64,000 bases of DNA from Nostoc sp. JL34 (GCF_017114945.1 NZ_JABXKQ010000135.1:45729-109728); one strand, 5' to 3'; positions 34,820-45,068 are shown, numbered from the stretch's first letter. Notes: a model not told the origin generated them from the letters alone. Made by a program: numbers and translations.

Positions 34820-35359
34820 ATGGTCTGGAACAATCTTTTACAGCCTGATTTGATTTTAGAAGGTTCAGTGTTGAACCTAACACCAGATATTATCCAAAAA
34901 TACGGGCTGAAAGGGCTGGTATTGGATGTAGATGAAACTTTAGTACCCTTTACAGTCGGGATAGCTTCCCCAGAACTACGAGAGTGGGTGAAGCAAATCC
35001 GCACTTGTACTGCATTGTGCTTGGTAAGTAACAACCTCAGTGAAGCCCGAATTGGTGGAATTGCGCGATCGCTCAACTTACCTTACTATTTAGGTGCAGC
35101 CAAGCCTTCCCGCCGCAAAATTAGAGCCGCACTGAGGGGAATGGATCTACCAGTACATCAAGTGGGAATGGTAGGCGATCGCTTGTTTACCGATGTTTTA
35201 GCAGGTAATCGTCTGGGAATGTTTACCATTCTAGTAGAACCGATTGTTCATGCTGATGCGGCTCTCCGCTCTCATCCCGTCCGCAACTTTGAAGTTTGGA
35301 TATCTGAAATTTTGGGAGCCTCTATTACCCCCAAGAAAAAGAAGATTCACAAAACTTGA
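34820..35359 (+). CDS. YqeG family HAD IIIA-type phosphatase
   Basis: 179 residues from ATG 34820. HAD motif I is LVLDVDETLVPF, motif II is CLVSNNLSEARI, the motif III Lys lies in AAKPSRRKIR, and motif IV is MVGDRLFTDVLAGNRLGM. A C-terminal basic tail (PKKKKIHKT) closes it. YqeG proteins are small cytosolic phosphatases conserved in Firmicutes and cyanobacteria, with an unknown natural substrate. It lies upstream of proB, separated by repeats. Confidence 0.9.
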   Translation: MVWNNLLQPDLILEGSVLNLTPDIIQKYGLKGLVLDVDETLVPFTVGIASPELREWVKQIRTCTALCLVSNNLSEARIGGIARSLNLPYYLGAAKPSRRKIRAALRGMDLPVHQVGMVGDRLFTDVLAGNRLGMFTILVEPIVHADAALRSHPVRNFEVWISEILGASITPKKKKIHKT

Positions 35360-35634
35360 AAATCGTCAGGAAAGTAAATCTAAAGAAATGCTTAAGGAAT
35401 CTTACTGGAACCAAAAAATCGGGGATCATAAGTATTAATAACATGGGGTCAGCCAAAAAAGACCCTAACTCATACTAAGTAAATATACTTCCGTAAAGCG
35501 TCAACCTTCACCATAGAGGGATTGGCGCTTTACAATTTCTTTAGTCATTTGTCCTTTGTCATTTGTCCGCTGTCATTCGTCAGTTACTAATGACCCTTCG
35601 GGTGACGCTCCTGCGTCGCTATCGCTTCGCTAAC

Positions 35635-35680
35635 GCCAGTTGCTCATGGGGGAAACCCCCAAGACCGCACTGGCTCACCA
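35635..35680. repeat. Cruciform element, copy 1 (TGCTC / AGACCGC type)
   Basis: Outer stem GCCAGT / ACTGGC, inner stem TGGGGG / CCCCCA with an AAA loop. Single-stranded parts TTGCTC and AGACCGC are shared with copy 2 at 46871-46938. Repeat-like GCGTCGCTATCGCTTCGC precedes it from about 35612. Confidence 0.75.
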
Positions 35681-35728
35681 ATGACTAAATGACCAATGAC
35701 TAATGACCAATGATTAATGACCAATGAC
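35681..35728. repeat. STRR heptamer tract reaching the proB start codon
   Basis: Degenerate CCAATGA/CTAATGA heptamers run to the proB ATG, which is itself part of the last unit (CCAATGACTAAAAC). No Shine-Dalgarno sequence is visible within the tract. Similar heptamers lie at 35545-35592. Confidence 0.85.
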
Positions 35729-36833
35729 TAAAACAATTGTTGTCAAAATCGGCACTTCTAGCCTAACTCAACCAGAAACGGGACAATTAGCACTTTCTAC
35801 CATTGCTACCTTGGCGGAAACACTCTGCAATTTAAGACGCCAAGGACATCGGGTGATTTTGGTTTCTTCTGGTGCTGTTGGCGTGGGTTGTGCGCGGTTG
35901 GGTTTAACAGAACGTCCAAAAGCGATCGCACTCAAACAGGCTGTAGCAGCAGTTGGACAAGGTAGGTTAATTCGGATATACGATGATTTATTTACTACCT
36001 TACAACAGGCGATCGCTCAAGTATTACTGACTCGCAGTGACTTGGTACAGCGCAGCCGCTATCTCAACGCATATAACACCTTTCAGGAATTACTGGGATT
36101 AGGAGTGATCCCCATAGTCAATGAAAATGATACCGTAGCAATAGACGAACTAAAATTTGGTGATAATGACACCCTTTCGGCATTAGTTGCCAGCTTAGTA
36201 GAAGCAGATTGGCTATTTTTGCTCACCGATGTCGATAGGTTATACTCAGCCGATCCGCGTTCCGTACCAGATGCCCGACCGATCGCTCTAGTTAGTAGTA
36301 TTAAAGAATTAGCTCAATTACAAATCCAAACAAGTTCCCTAGGTTCCCAGTGGGGTACTGGCGGCATGGCAACAAAAATTTCGGCTGCGAGGATTGCGAT
36401 CGCGGCTGGGGTGCGCACTGTAATTACCCAAGGGCGATTTCCTCGGAATATCGAAAAAATTATCCAAGGTGAACTGATTGGGACGCATTTTGAGCCGCAA
36501 CCAGAACCAACTTCGGCGCGTAAACGTTGGATAGCTTACGGACTTGTACCTGCGGGGAAATTGTATTTAGATGAAGGTGCGATCACGGCAATTTCTCTAG
36601 CAGGAAAATCGTTATTAGCAGCTGGAATTAAGCTAGTAGAAGGAGAGTTTGACACACAGGATGCCGTGCAATTGTGTGACACGAACGGTAACGAAATTGC
36701 CAGAGGACTTGTAAATTACAACAGCAATGAATTGCAAAAGATTCGCGGCTGTCATTCACGAGAAATTTCCACAATTTTAGGTTATGCCGGTGCAGAAACC
36801 GTGATTCATCGGGATAATTTGGTTTTGACTTAA
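35724..36833 (+). CDS. proB: Glutamate 5-kinase
   Basis: 369 residues. First step of proline biosynthesis, phosphorylating glutamate with ATP in the cytosol. The amino-acid kinase domain (about 1-255) shows VVKIGTSSLTQ, VILVSSGAVGVG, PIVNENDTVAIDELKFGDND and GTGGMATKISAARIA. A C-terminal PUA domain follows (about 275-365, ALLAAGIKLVEGEF-like). The start codon lies inside an STRR tract, so translation begins without an obvious Shine-Dalgarno sequence. Confidence 0.97.
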   Translation: MTKTIVVKIGTSSLTQPETGQLALSTIATLAETLCNLRRQGHRVILVSSGAVGVGCARLGLTERPKAIALKQAVAAVGQGRLIRIYDDLFTTLQQAIAQVLLTRSDLVQRSRYLNAYNTFQELLGLGVIPIVNENDTVAIDELKFGDNDTLSALVASLVEADWLFLLTDVDRLYSADPRSVPDARPIALVSSIKELAQLQIQTSSLGSQWGTGGMATKISAARIAIAAGVRTVITQGRFPRNIEKIIQGELIGTHFEPQPEPTSARKRWIAYGLVPAGKLYLDEGAITAISLAGKSLLAAGIKLVEGEFDTQDAVQLCDTNGNEIARGLVNYNSNELQKIRGCHSREISTILGYAGAETVIHRDNLVLT

Positions 36834-36850
36834 AATGGAGCGCCGATAAT

Positions 36851-37516
36851 CTAACAGTGTGATAGCAAAGAAGGCAGTTGGTGCATGGAGTAAAAGACAC
36901 GCGCTCCAAATCCCTCAAGTAGATGAGCCTCACTTTGCTCGGTGTAACCTAAAACTCCCATCCCAGCGGCAACACCTGCACGCACACCCAAAACACTATC
37001 TTCTACAACAGTGCAAGATGGAGGTGGAAATCCCATATTTTTAGCTGCATATAAGAATAAGTCAGGTGCTGGCTTCCAACTTCCAATTTGATATGAGCTA
37101 AAAATACGTCCTTCAAATCGAGGTAGTAGGTTAGTTACACGCAAAGCTAACTTAATTTTTTCCGGTGGGCCACTAGAAGCAACGCAAATAGGCAGATTAA
37201 TCTTGTCTAAAGCTGCTTCTATTCCTTCTACAGGACGTAGTTCACGCTCGAATGCTTCAGCAGTACGGGTACGAAGCTGAGTTACAAAATCTGGCGGCAT
37301 CTTTTTGCCAAGTCTTTGCTCAATGACAGCAACACAATCAGCCATTTTGCAACCCTTAAATAACAAAATAGCTTCTTCAAGTTTCATTGCAAGTCCAAAC
37401 TCAGCGACAAATTCCACAAGAACGCGATTGCCTAATCCTTCGCTGTCTACCAACACTCCATCACAATCAAAAATAACCAATTTTGTTTGCACTGATCCGC
37501 TCCACGCCTCACTCAT
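36851..37516 (-). CDS. HAD-superfamily sugar-phosphate phosphatase-like hydrolase
   Basis: 221 residues. Motif I is LVIFDCDGVLVDSEGLG (nucleophile Asp), with a helical cap, motif II ICVASSGPPEKIKLAL, a Lys in WKPAPDLFLYAA and motif IV CTVVEDSVLGVRAGVAAGM. The arrangement matches subfamily IA enzymes of the beta-phosphoglucomutase / phosphatase group (YfbT or GS1-like). The substrate cannot be set from sequence. It is convergent with proB, 17 bases apart. Confidence 0.9.
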   Translation of the reverse strand: MSEAWSGSVQTKLVIFDCDGVLVDSEGLGNRVLVEFVAEFGLAMKLEEAILLFKGCKMADCVAVIEQRLGKKMPPDFVTQLRTRTAEAFERELRPVEGIEAALDKINLPICVASSGPPEKIKLALRVTNLLPRFEGRIFSSYQIGSWKPAPDLFLYAAKNMGFPPPSCTVVEDSVLGVRAGVAAGMGVLGYTEQSEAHLLEGFGARVFYSMHQLPSLLSHC

Positions 37517-37553
37517 TTACAAATTCGGGATTTGTCATAGAAGCGAACGTTCC

Positions 37554-39236
37554 TTACCACTCCCATCGACCGATGTCAGGTGCCGAACCAAAGTAAGGAA
37601 GTCCGACATCAGTTCCTCTATCCACCACAAGACTGCGTGACGAAGCCGGCTTGTAGTAAGAGTTCCAACGATCGCCCGTGCCTGTAAATCTTGGATCTCC
37701 CTGGATATTTGTCGCATTAACCGCGAATTGAATCTGCCAAGTTGGCTTTGCTGGGTTCGTATTTCTGCGGAGATTATTAGTGAAAGCAATGTTCTTACCT
37801 CCTTGCACATCGTCTCCTTGAGAGTTCAAGAACACATTATTTTTGATCGATATCTTGTCTGCGGAGTTAATCTGTAGGCTATTCCCTAAGTTATCGAATA
37901 CGTTGTTGTGAATCTTGATGTTGGAAGCTGGATCGGGAATGAAGACGGCAGCACTGTTCCCGAAACCAAATTGAACTTTACGAGCGACATTTGCGAAAAT
38001 ATTATTGTGGATATTGATGTCGTGATTTTCTATAGTTCCGCCCCATGCTTTCCCTCCCCAGATCGCAATACCGAAGCCCTTATCCTGAAAGTAGGAGTCG
38101 GATATCTCCACTCCGCTCAAGGCAACTTCGATTGACTCCTTAACACTCTGTCCGTCAATATCTTTTATTCGTAAGTTTCGTATCTTGAGATTGCTTGGGT
38201 GTGTAGCTGTGGGCTGGTATTCATTCATTATTGAATGATTGACCATCGATAACCACGTATTACAGTTAACATTGTAGATTTGGTTTCCATAACTCAAATT
38301 CCAAAGTTCAATGGAAGCATCCTCGCTCCACTGGGAATCAACTTCCGGAACCTGGATGTCGCAATCGTGAATCTTCACGTTACGGATATGACCTACATGC
38401 ATGAACTTTATGCCGTATCCTTTATTTTCTCGGATAGTAATGTTGTAGATGTTGGCGCCATCTAGCCCTCCAAGTCTCAAGTTCCCGGTAGATGCTCCCG
38501 ATACTCCATCCGCTGCGGAGTTGATAAATGTGCAATCATATATCGTTGTGTTCTTCATCCACTTTCCCTCTGCAAGCGGGACGTACCACCACATGTTGCC
38601 ACGGGTAAAAACTGCACCACTGTGCTGGAAGTTTTTGAACGTGACATTATGCGTAGTCACGTTGTTACGATTTTCTACCCAGATACCAGCTTTGATGGTT
38701 TTGCTGTTCCCGTCTATGGTGAAGCCACCTAATGTCTGATTACCGTCTGTCGCTTCAATCATCTCGGAAGGAGACCCGTACCGAGGGTTCGAGCCGGAGT
38801 AGCTAGGCGAGACAAGCTGAATAATGCTTCCATAATGCCAAAGACTCCAGTCACTGCTGCCAGTATTTACTCCTGGAGCAGGAATCGCACCGTTGCTAGT
38901 GATAGTCACGCTTGATTCACCTGCTCCCTCGATATTCACTCCCGGCGGAAGTACCGTCGCTTCCGTTTCCCTATAAACACCTGGGTTCAAATAAATCGTG
39001 TAGTTTTGATTCGGTTGAACTTGTTTTGCTGCATACGCCAACGTTCTCAATGGCTTGCTTAGCGATCCATCGCCTCCAGTATCGCTTCCAGTGGGAGATA
39101 CGTAGGCGTACAAGCTTCTAGTAGATTGGGCAGCCACAATTTTCTGCGTAGTTACTAACTTGGTTGTGACTACAGCTACTAAAACAATAGTAGTTAAAGC
39201 TGCGTAGGAAAGAAGGGAGCGTAGAGTCTTTATCAT
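37554..39236 (-). CDS. Secreted parallel beta-helix protein (DUF1565)
   Basis: 560 residues. The N-terminus carries a signal peptide or membrane anchor (YAALTTIVLVAVVTTKLVTT, possible cleavage AAQS). A DUF1565-type segment follows (YVSPTGSDTGGDGSLSKPLRTLAYA, about 43-70). A right-handed beta-helix with repeated Asn-rich turns comes next (IYNITIRENKGYGIKF, DINIHNNIFANVA, KISIKNNVFLNS). Such proteins are polysaccharide lyases, epimerases or passive surface proteins; no catalytic motif is assignable. It is probably extracellular and may act on the sheath glycan. Confidence 0.85.
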   Translation of the reverse strand: MIKTLRSLLSYAALTTIVLVAVVTTKLVTTQKIVAAQSTRSLYAYVSPTGSDTGGDGSLSKPLRTLAYAAKQVQPNQNYTIYLNPGVYRETEATVLPPGVNIEGAGESSVTITSNGAIPAPGVNTGSSDWSLWHYGSIIQLVSPSYSGSNPRYGSPSEMIEATDGNQTLGGFTIDGNSKTIKAGIWVENRNNVTTHNVTFKNFQHSGAVFTRGNMWWYVPLAEGKWMKNTTIYDCTFINSAADGVSGASTGNLRLGGLDGANIYNITIRENKGYGIKFMHVGHIRNVKIHDCDIQVPEVDSQWSEDASIELWNLSYGNQIYNVNCNTWLSMVNHSIMNEYQPTATHPSNLKIRNLRIKDIDGQSVKESIEVALSGVEISDSYFQDKGFGIAIWGGKAWGGTIENHDINIHNNIFANVARKVQFGFGNSAAVFIPDPASNIKIHNNVFDNLGNSLQINSADKISIKNNVFLNSQGDDVQGGKNIAFTNNLRRNTNPAKPTWQIQFAVNATNIQGDPRFTGTGDRWNSYYKPASSRSLVVDRGTDVGLPYFGSAPDIGRWEW

Positions 39237-39492
39237 TACTCAAAGCAGGGGAGGGAAAGGCGATGGATGGATGGAAGGGAGCGGAGAAATGAGGAAAGAA
39301 TGATAAGAAAAAGAATAAAATGTTTTCTACCGTAAGAAATACTACGGCGGGGAAATCTTCCTCGTCTCTGGAAGCAGGAAATAAGGCTACTTGGAAATTT
39401 TTATCTAGTACCTATCGATGGATAAGCTGTAAAAAATTTACCATTCCATCTTTCACCTGAGTATTAAGATTTATTCGCCTAAATTTACTCAT

Positions 39493-40467
39493 TTACAAAT
39501 TCGGGATTGTCATAGAAGCGATCGCCACACCCCCCCACAATGGCGCATCATCCCCCAGTACCGCAGGCACAACTTCAAAATCAATTTCTGGCAAAGCCGT
39601 CTCCCGCGCCACCTGACGCACCACCCGCCAAAAATCCTCCCCCGCCTTCGTCACACCGCCTCCCAACACAAAGCGCTGCGGATTCATCAAATTCGCCACA
39701 TTGCCAATACCCACACCCAGCGCCCAAGCAGCCTTGTGTAAAACTTCCTTTGCCAAACCATCTCCAGCCGCCGCCGCTTCACTTACCAACTGTCCTGTCA
39801 GCAACGTTAAATTATTCCCCACCAAACCCCTCAAAATCTCTCCATCTCTGAATTCTCCGCGCCTCTGCGGTTCCTTTTCCAAAATTTCCCTAGCATTTTG
39901 CGCCATATAAGGCCCCGAAGCCAAACGTTCCACACATCCCCGCTTCCCACATAAACACACTGGCCCAGCCGCATCTACAACGATATGTCCAATTTCGCCA
40001 GCCATCCCACCAGCACCCCGCCAAGGCTGGCCGTTGAGTATCCAACCACCACCTACGCCAGTACTGACAGTAATATAAAACAGGCTATCGTATCCCTGTC
40101 CCGCACCAAAGCGATGTTCTCCCAAAGCAGCAATATTCGCGTCATTATCTACATCAATAGGAACGCCAAACTCCTCTTCCAACAAAGCTTTGAGAGGAAT
40201 ATTTTCCCATCCAGCCACATGATGAGATAGTCGCACCGTTCCCGTGGAAGCGTCAACTGGCCCGCCAAAGCTGACACCGATCGCAGCAGGTTTTGTGTCT
40301 TGTAGCAGAGAGTAAATGAGCGATCGCATAATTTCCAAGTCAGTGCTAGCATCTGCACCTACTGGCGATAGACGACGTTCATAACGCAACCACTTTCTCG
40401 AACCAACATTTACCAATGCTGCCGCCAACTTAGTTCCGCCAAAATCAAGAGCTAAAATTAATGTCAT
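39493..40467 (-). CDS. ROK family sugar kinase
   Basis: 324 residues. The ATP-binding motif LALDFGGTKLAAAL opens the protein. The sugar-binding region has VDNDANIAALGEHRFGAG and TVSTGVGGGWILNG. The ROK zinc site is CLCGKRGCVERLASGPYM, and FVLGGGVTKAG is the second phosphate motif. It most likely phosphorylates glucose or a related hexose (glucokinase, ManK or NagK type). Its ATG abuts the stop of the upstream Mut7-C gene, so the two form an operon. Confidence 0.92.
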   Translation of the reverse strand: MTLILALDFGGTKLAAALVNVGSRKWLRYERRLSPVGADASTDLEIMRSLIYSLLQDTKPAAIGVSFGGPVDASTGTVRLSHHVAGWENIPLKALLEEEFGVPIDVDNDANIAALGEHRFGAGQGYDSLFYITVSTGVGGGWILNGQPWRGAGGMAGEIGHIVVDAAGPVCLCGKRGCVERLASGPYMAQNAREILEKEPQRRGEFRDGEILRGLVGNNLTLLTGQLVSEAAAAGDGLAKEVLHKAAWALGVGIGNVANLMNPQRFVLGGGVTKAGEDFWRVVRQVARETALPEIDFEVVPAVLGDDAPLWGGVAIASMTIPNL

Positions 40468-41220
40468 TTACTCACCTTTTCTTGAGTTCAACACTTCGTC
40501 AATAAACTGTTGTAATCGTTCATAATGTGAACCTTTCCAATAAATGCGATCGCAGTCTTGGCAACGTTGGAATTGATCAATCTGCGAGCGCACCTTTTCT
40601 GGCACTTGTTCAATAATGGATTGCTTATCTACAGATTCTAATAATCCATTGCAACGCAAACACCGTTTAAATGGTGAGATTAATTTAAACAAATCGAAGC
40701 GTTGCAGTACTTCTAGGATTTGTTGTTGAGGGTTAGTGTTTCTAACATAATACCCATCCGTTACCAAACTACGCATCAATAGACCTTTATCACGAGTCAA
40801 GAGAATCCGCGCTTGAGTATAGGATATTTGGGCTAATTTCTCGTCCTCGTAGTCATTGCGGTATAAAGTATCAAAACCTAAAAGTCGTAAAGATGTCGCC
40901 AGCTTCCCCAAATGAATATCTAAAACAAAGCGGATAATACTGAGTGGTTTTGGCAGAACAGAAACGGTTGGTATAATAAAACTCCTAGCTGAAATTGGAT
41001 AAACATTGATAGTGTCTCTATCGGAAACTATGTAAGAAAAATTTACATATTCACCATTAACATTTATAAAATCCACCTCTGGATGAGGGACACCCAAAGA
41101 TTCAATCATGTCCTTAATTGAAGCTTTCTCCTCAAAAAAATGAGTAATTCTCACCTGTTTGTGATGTCGTGGTAAAAAATGATTCAATTCTGCATGAAAG
41201 TAAAAATATGCGATCGCCAT
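40468..41220 (-). CDS. Mut7-C RNase domain protein with N-terminal ubiquitin-like domain
   Basis: 250 residues from ATG 41220 (MAIAYFYFHAELNHF); the extension to 41265 is less likely. An N-terminal ubiquitin-like domain (about 1-85) precedes a PIN-fold Mut7-C domain, with the acidic pair in FVLDIHLGKLATSLRLLG and in ILLTRDKGLLMR. A C-terminal zinc ribbon has CLRCNGLLE and CQDCDRIYWKGSHYERL. The family is predicted to be ribonucleases. Directly upstream of the ROK gene with no gap. Confidence 0.88.
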   Translation of the reverse strand: MAIAYFYFHAELNHFLPRHHKQVRITHFFEEKASIKDMIESLGVPHPEVDFINVNGEYVNFSYIVSDRDTINVYPISARSFIIPTVSVLPKPLSIIRFVLDIHLGKLATSLRLLGFDTLYRNDYEDEKLAQISYTQARILLTRDKGLLMRSLVTDGYYVRNTNPQQQILEVLQRFDLFKLISPFKRCLRCNGLLESVDKQSIIEQVPEKVRSQIDQFQRCQDCDRIYWKGSHYERLQQFIDEVLNSRKGE

Positions 41221-42324
41221 AGCTACAGATATTTGGATTAGTAAGTGCGCCTTTACTAGCAACAATTCATCACAATTGCAAAACTTTATCTATTAAATTG
41301 AAGCTATCAATGCTTGTTATAGTAAGATATCTCTACTATAAAATGCCTGTTCACCTTGATTTAAGCAATGTTCTAGAGGCAACAAACTGTAAAGAAGTCA
41401 TAAAGATTCTTAAATACTTGCATTTCTTATTGACTTCAGTTACAGTCAAAGCAGATGCCTATCATCAAACCCTGACACTATCTTCGGGAAGTTAGATTAG
41501 GTAAAACGCTAAATACCAAATTTGTTAATGTTAATGTCAGTGATGCTGCTAATAATTAGTCACTACTTTTGATTATTAACTGATCGCAGATGGAGTACGG
41601 GGAAGTAAAGCATTTACCCCTAATTTGACTATTTTATTTTTCTCAGACTATTGAGAATTATTTGCAATATGGATAGTTCGATAGATACATTGAAAGCAGA
41701 TAGTGTGGAAGAAGTCTTAAAACAGTCTTGGCTTATCAAAGCAGTGGCTATTTATTAAATCTTTCTGCATCTGCCTTTAGGAATATGTTTCTCAGAACAG
41801 CAGCACAGAATTATATCTTTATGTGTAAAAACAGGATATGTAACTAGCTATGTAGATAATTTAAGCAAAACTTTAAACAACTAGGTTGCTGCTAGGAATA
41901 TTTTTGATTGTAGTATCAGCTACATCGATATTGTCAGCAAGTTAATCGTCGGTAACTCTCCAAGTCGCTTTGCGTCTATGTACCAAGTTTAATATATTTG
42001 ATTTTGCTAAAGAAACCAAGTTTAGAAAAACTGAGTTTCTGCAAATTAAAATTTATTAAATACCAAAGAACAATAAAACTAGATACAAAACTAACGCCAC
42101 TCATACGGAAAAATATCTCTTGACACTCTTTATCTCTATTGTGGAGAATTTATTAACCGGAAAGACCTCAATCAATAATGATGTTATAAAGTGGCTACCT
42201 AGTTTTAACTGGGAAATGAATATTGTTCTTTTTTATCTCCTTTAGCCAAGGATATTGTAGCTAAGAACACAATTGTATTTTGGAATACCTTTTGTCCATA
42301 AAATATGCTAATGAGTACAGAGAG
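41221..42324. other. 1.1-kb AT-rich region without a supported gene
   Basis: Only short frames with poor composition occur (for example 41298-41495 and ATG 41671 with about 29 codons). The base composition is clearly more AT-rich than flanking genes. It looks like decayed sequence or an insertion scar. No terminal inverted repeats, tRNA or terminator were recognised by eye. Confidence 0.45.
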
Positions 42325-43302
42325 ATGAATACTTTTTTTTGTTCTGACGATTCACTGCAAGTAGGAGAAGATGTTATTGGTAGTGCCACCAATTATCAAA
42401 CTTATATTTTAGTTGAGTGTCCTTTACCTTGGACATCAGAAGCCTTTAATTCCAAATGGGTGCCTCAGAATTTGAGGATTTTGGTAGAAGAAGTGAAGCG
42501 TGCTAAACTACCGATTAGATTCCTCTTAATTGCTAATGATGTATCACACAAGGTAAATCACACTACGCTTTTGATTTATCAAAAAGAAGAGGGGCTAAGT
42601 AATGGATACCATAAGCAAGAGTTTAAGCTAGCAAATATTGAGCAAGTAGCAGGAGTTGTCCAAAAATGGATATGGGGTATCGATTCTAATTTTGAAGTAG
42701 AAACTAGTACAACTAGAGATATTTTAGTTTGTACCCACGGTAGCCATGATAAGTGTTGTGCGAGATATGGCGCTCCTTTTTACTTCCATATTACAGCGAG
42801 TAATGCTGACTTGTGCTTAGATAATGTGCGAATTTGGAAATCATCACATTTTGGTGGACATAGGTTTGCACCAACAGTCATAGACTTGCCAGAAGGAAGA
42901 TATTATGGTCGTCTCGATCAAGATTCATTTAGATCGATTTTGACTCGGACTGGCGATATTCAATGCTTACATAAAGTCTATCGAGGCTGGGGAATTCTGC
43001 CTGCTGCACTTCAGGTTTTGGAAAGAGAACTAATTCTGTCTAAAGCATGGGATTGGTTTAACTACAAAGTTGCAGGCAAAATTTTAGAGCAAAGTTTAGA
43101 CAATAATACTATCTTAGCTGAACTAAGTTTTGAACAACCTTCTGGTTCTCTCTACACTTACCAGGCTAAACTTGTGAAAGATGAAACCAAGACTCAACAA
43201 CTGAAAAGTTCATGCAATGCTACACGAGAGTTGGTAGTTACTAAATATGCTGTCGGTAGTCTCTGGATTACCTCTAGTAAGGTAATGAGTTATAGTACAT
43301 AA
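42325..43302 (+). CDS. Sucrase/ferredoxin-like family protein
   Basis: 325 residues from ATG 42325 (MNTFFCSDDS, AGAGAG upstream). The Suc_Fer-like family has a thioredoxin-fold 2Fe-2S ferredoxin domain: here CTHGSHDKCCARYGAPFY supplies cysteines (about residues 149-159), and VRIWKSSHFGGHRFAPTVIDLPEGRYYGRL is split over the following strands. The N-terminal part has LVECPLPWTSEAF. The annotation 'sucrase' is historical; an electron-transfer role is more likely. It faces the cnfR gene convergently, 170 bases away, in a block rich in nitrogen-fixation genes. Confidence 0.85.
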   Translation: MNTFFCSDDSLQVGEDVIGSATNYQTYILVECPLPWTSEAFNSKWVPQNLRILVEEVKRAKLPIRFLLIANDVSHKVNHTTLLIYQKEEGLSNGYHKQEFKLANIEQVAGVVQKWIWGIDSNFEVETSTTRDILVCTHGSHDKCCARYGAPFYFHITASNADLCLDNVRIWKSSHFGGHRFAPTVIDLPEGRYYGRLDQDSFRSILTRTGDIQCLHKVYRGWGILPAALQVLERELILSKAWDWFNYKVAGKILEQSLDNNTILAELSFEQPSGSLYTYQAKLVKDETKTQQLKSSCNATRELVVTKYAVGSLWITSSKVMSYST

Positions 43303-43472
43303 AAGTGGAGAGTTTTTCAACGCAGAGGAACGCAAAGGGAAGCGCAGAGGAACGCAGAGATTTTATTACGAATTTGTACAGCGTTATACTAAATACAACA
43401 TTTAATTAATTCGTAGCGAACTACATTTAGCAAAATCCTGCATTCCTCTGCATTTAAATGCCAAATTCCCAG

Positions 43473-45068
43473 TCAAGATGAAGCCATATTTAAGACTTTT
43501 CGTAATATTACTTGGTCTTCTAATTTGGCTTTTAAACGACCATTCTCGATATCTCGAATCCAGCTTTGGCTTTTACCTGTGAGTTTTGCCAATTCTCTTT
43601 GGGAAAGATTCAAATTTTTTCGTGCTTGCAAAATCTGTTCGCCTAGCAAATCGTTTGTAGGTTTGAGCTTCCTTTTGGCTTTGGCAGTTCTTGTTTTCTT
43701 TTTTTCCGATTCTGAGATTTGCTGTTCCCATTCTGGTGGGAGTTCAAAAGCCAAAATCCGCGCATTCATTAGCAGATTCCATTTCCCACGGGGGCCTGTG
43801 TCTGTGAGGCGAGTTTCAGCACCACCGTCATTAGTCCAAAATTCCAATGCTTCGTCTGGATCTTCGGGAAGATCAATTAATTTTGCCCACAAAGGTTGAA
43901 TTTCTGGTGGGTAAGTAACTGGATCGAAAAGCGGTTTCATTCCATAGTGATTGAGAATTTCCAAATCGCTTTCAAAGGTTCTCAGCAGACGTTTGCGTTC
44001 TTCTCGTTGTCTGGATGCAAGGGCGACTTTTTCTTCACCGTAAGCAATACGCAGCAAGGTAGGAATGGTAATGCGTTGTTCCTTGCCCATTTTGGTTTTA
44101 AATAGCAACCACAGCATTAGTCGAACTGCACCTTCATGTTGCTGCCAAATACTCATGACTGTGGTTAGCAGTGTTTTGGGGAGACTGCCGTATTGATAGA
44201 ATGCGGTTCGTTCTTTACATGCTTGTTTGTTTAAGAAATATTGTGCCCAAATACCCGCTTTTATTTTAAAAGTTAGCCCAATTAGATATTTGCAGCCGAG
44301 ATTGTCTTCTTGAAAGTGGTGTTGAATATCTACCAAGTGCCATAAGCGGCTGCTGACAACAGAAAATCCGTTAATTCGACCTTGTTGGGGCCAGTCAATG
44401 GAGATAATCAGGGAGCAAGCTTGCTGAACGATATTTTTCATTAAAGCTAGCTTGGCAGCTTTGCTCAAATCTTTGCGTTTCTCCATCCCCAAATATTTCT
44501 CGATTTGTCGCTCATCGATCGCAAATTCTTGCTCCCAAGGTTGCTCTAAAGCTGTAGCATAAGCTGCAAAAATTAGATGTATGCAAGCGGCTCTAATGTC
44601 AAGCCCCTCAATTGCTGCGATATCTGTGGCCTTGTCGTTAACTTTGAAGGGATCTTGGATGTGAAAAGCGATCGCACCTCGCCCTTGATTTACTTGTCGG
44701 CTGTAACTGATGTAGCCTTCTTCATCGGTTTCCCAATGTAGAGATGTGCGCTGGGCTAGGACATTACAAGCTTCCCAAATTGCGATCGCTGAAGCAAATG
44801 GATTATTCTTGCCATTAGAAAACAAATCTAAGCTGGTAGCATCTCTCGGTTCAACTTTGCATCTCCCCTTTTTAGACTGCCAAGGAATGGGAGAATTAGT
44901 CGGACAAGCTATTACACATTGCGGTTCTGAATAATAGCCCTCACAATTATTACAAAGACCAGGATCAATCCAGTATTCATTGTCCTCTATTCTGATTGCA
45001 CCCGTAGGACATTGGGGGCGGCAGTTGTCACATCCAACGCAACTGTTGTTAGGAATTGTATAAGGCAT
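43473..45068 (-). CDS. cnfR: CnfR/PatB-type ferredoxin-HTH regulator of nitrogen fixation
   Basis: 531 residues from ATG 45068 (MPYTIPNNSCVGCDNC); the longer frame to 45140 lacks support and PatB of Anabaena is about this size. The N-terminus has a bacterial-type ferredoxin domain with CVGCDNCRPQC (Cys10, 13, 16, 20) and a second cluster motif, LCNNCEGYYSEPQC. A long middle region of unknown fold follows. A C-terminal XRE-type helix-turn-helix closes it (about 485-525, NLSQRELAKLTGKSQSWIRD). CnfR is known to activate nif genes when oxygen is low, its clusters presumably sensing oxygen; PatB mutants fix nitrogen poorly. It diverges from the fdxB-type ferredoxin across about 1.1 kb. Confidence 0.9.
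   Translation of the reverse strand: MPYTIPNNSCVGCDNCRPQCPTGAIRIEDNEYWIDPGLCNNCEGYYSEPQCVIACPTNSPIPWQSKKGRCKVEPRDATSLDLFSNGKNNPFASAIAIWEACNVLAQRTSLHWETDEEGYISYSRQVNQGRGAIAFHIQDPFKVNDKATDIAAIEGLDIRAACIHLIFAAYATALEQPWEQEFAIDERQIEKYLGMEKRKDLSKAAKLALMKNIVQQACSLIISIDWPQQGRINGFSVVSSRLWHLVDIQHHFQEDNLGCKYLIGLTFKIKAGIWAQYFLNKQACKERTAFYQYGSLPKTLLTTVMSIWQQHEGAVRLMLWLLFKTKMGKEQRITIPTLLRIAYGEEKVALASRQREERKRLLRTFESDLEILNHYGMKPLFDPVTYPPEIQPLWAKLIDLPEDPDEALEFWTNDGGAETRLTDTGPRGKWNLLMNARILAFELPPEWEQQISESEKKKTRTAKAKRKLKPTNDLLGEQILQARKNLNLSQRELAKLTGKSQSWIRDIENGRLKAKLEDQVILRKVLNMASS

Noticed and set aside
41298..41495. 65-codon frame in the AT-rich gap
   Set aside because: No ribosome site, no recognisable domain, and composition like the surrounding decayed DNA.
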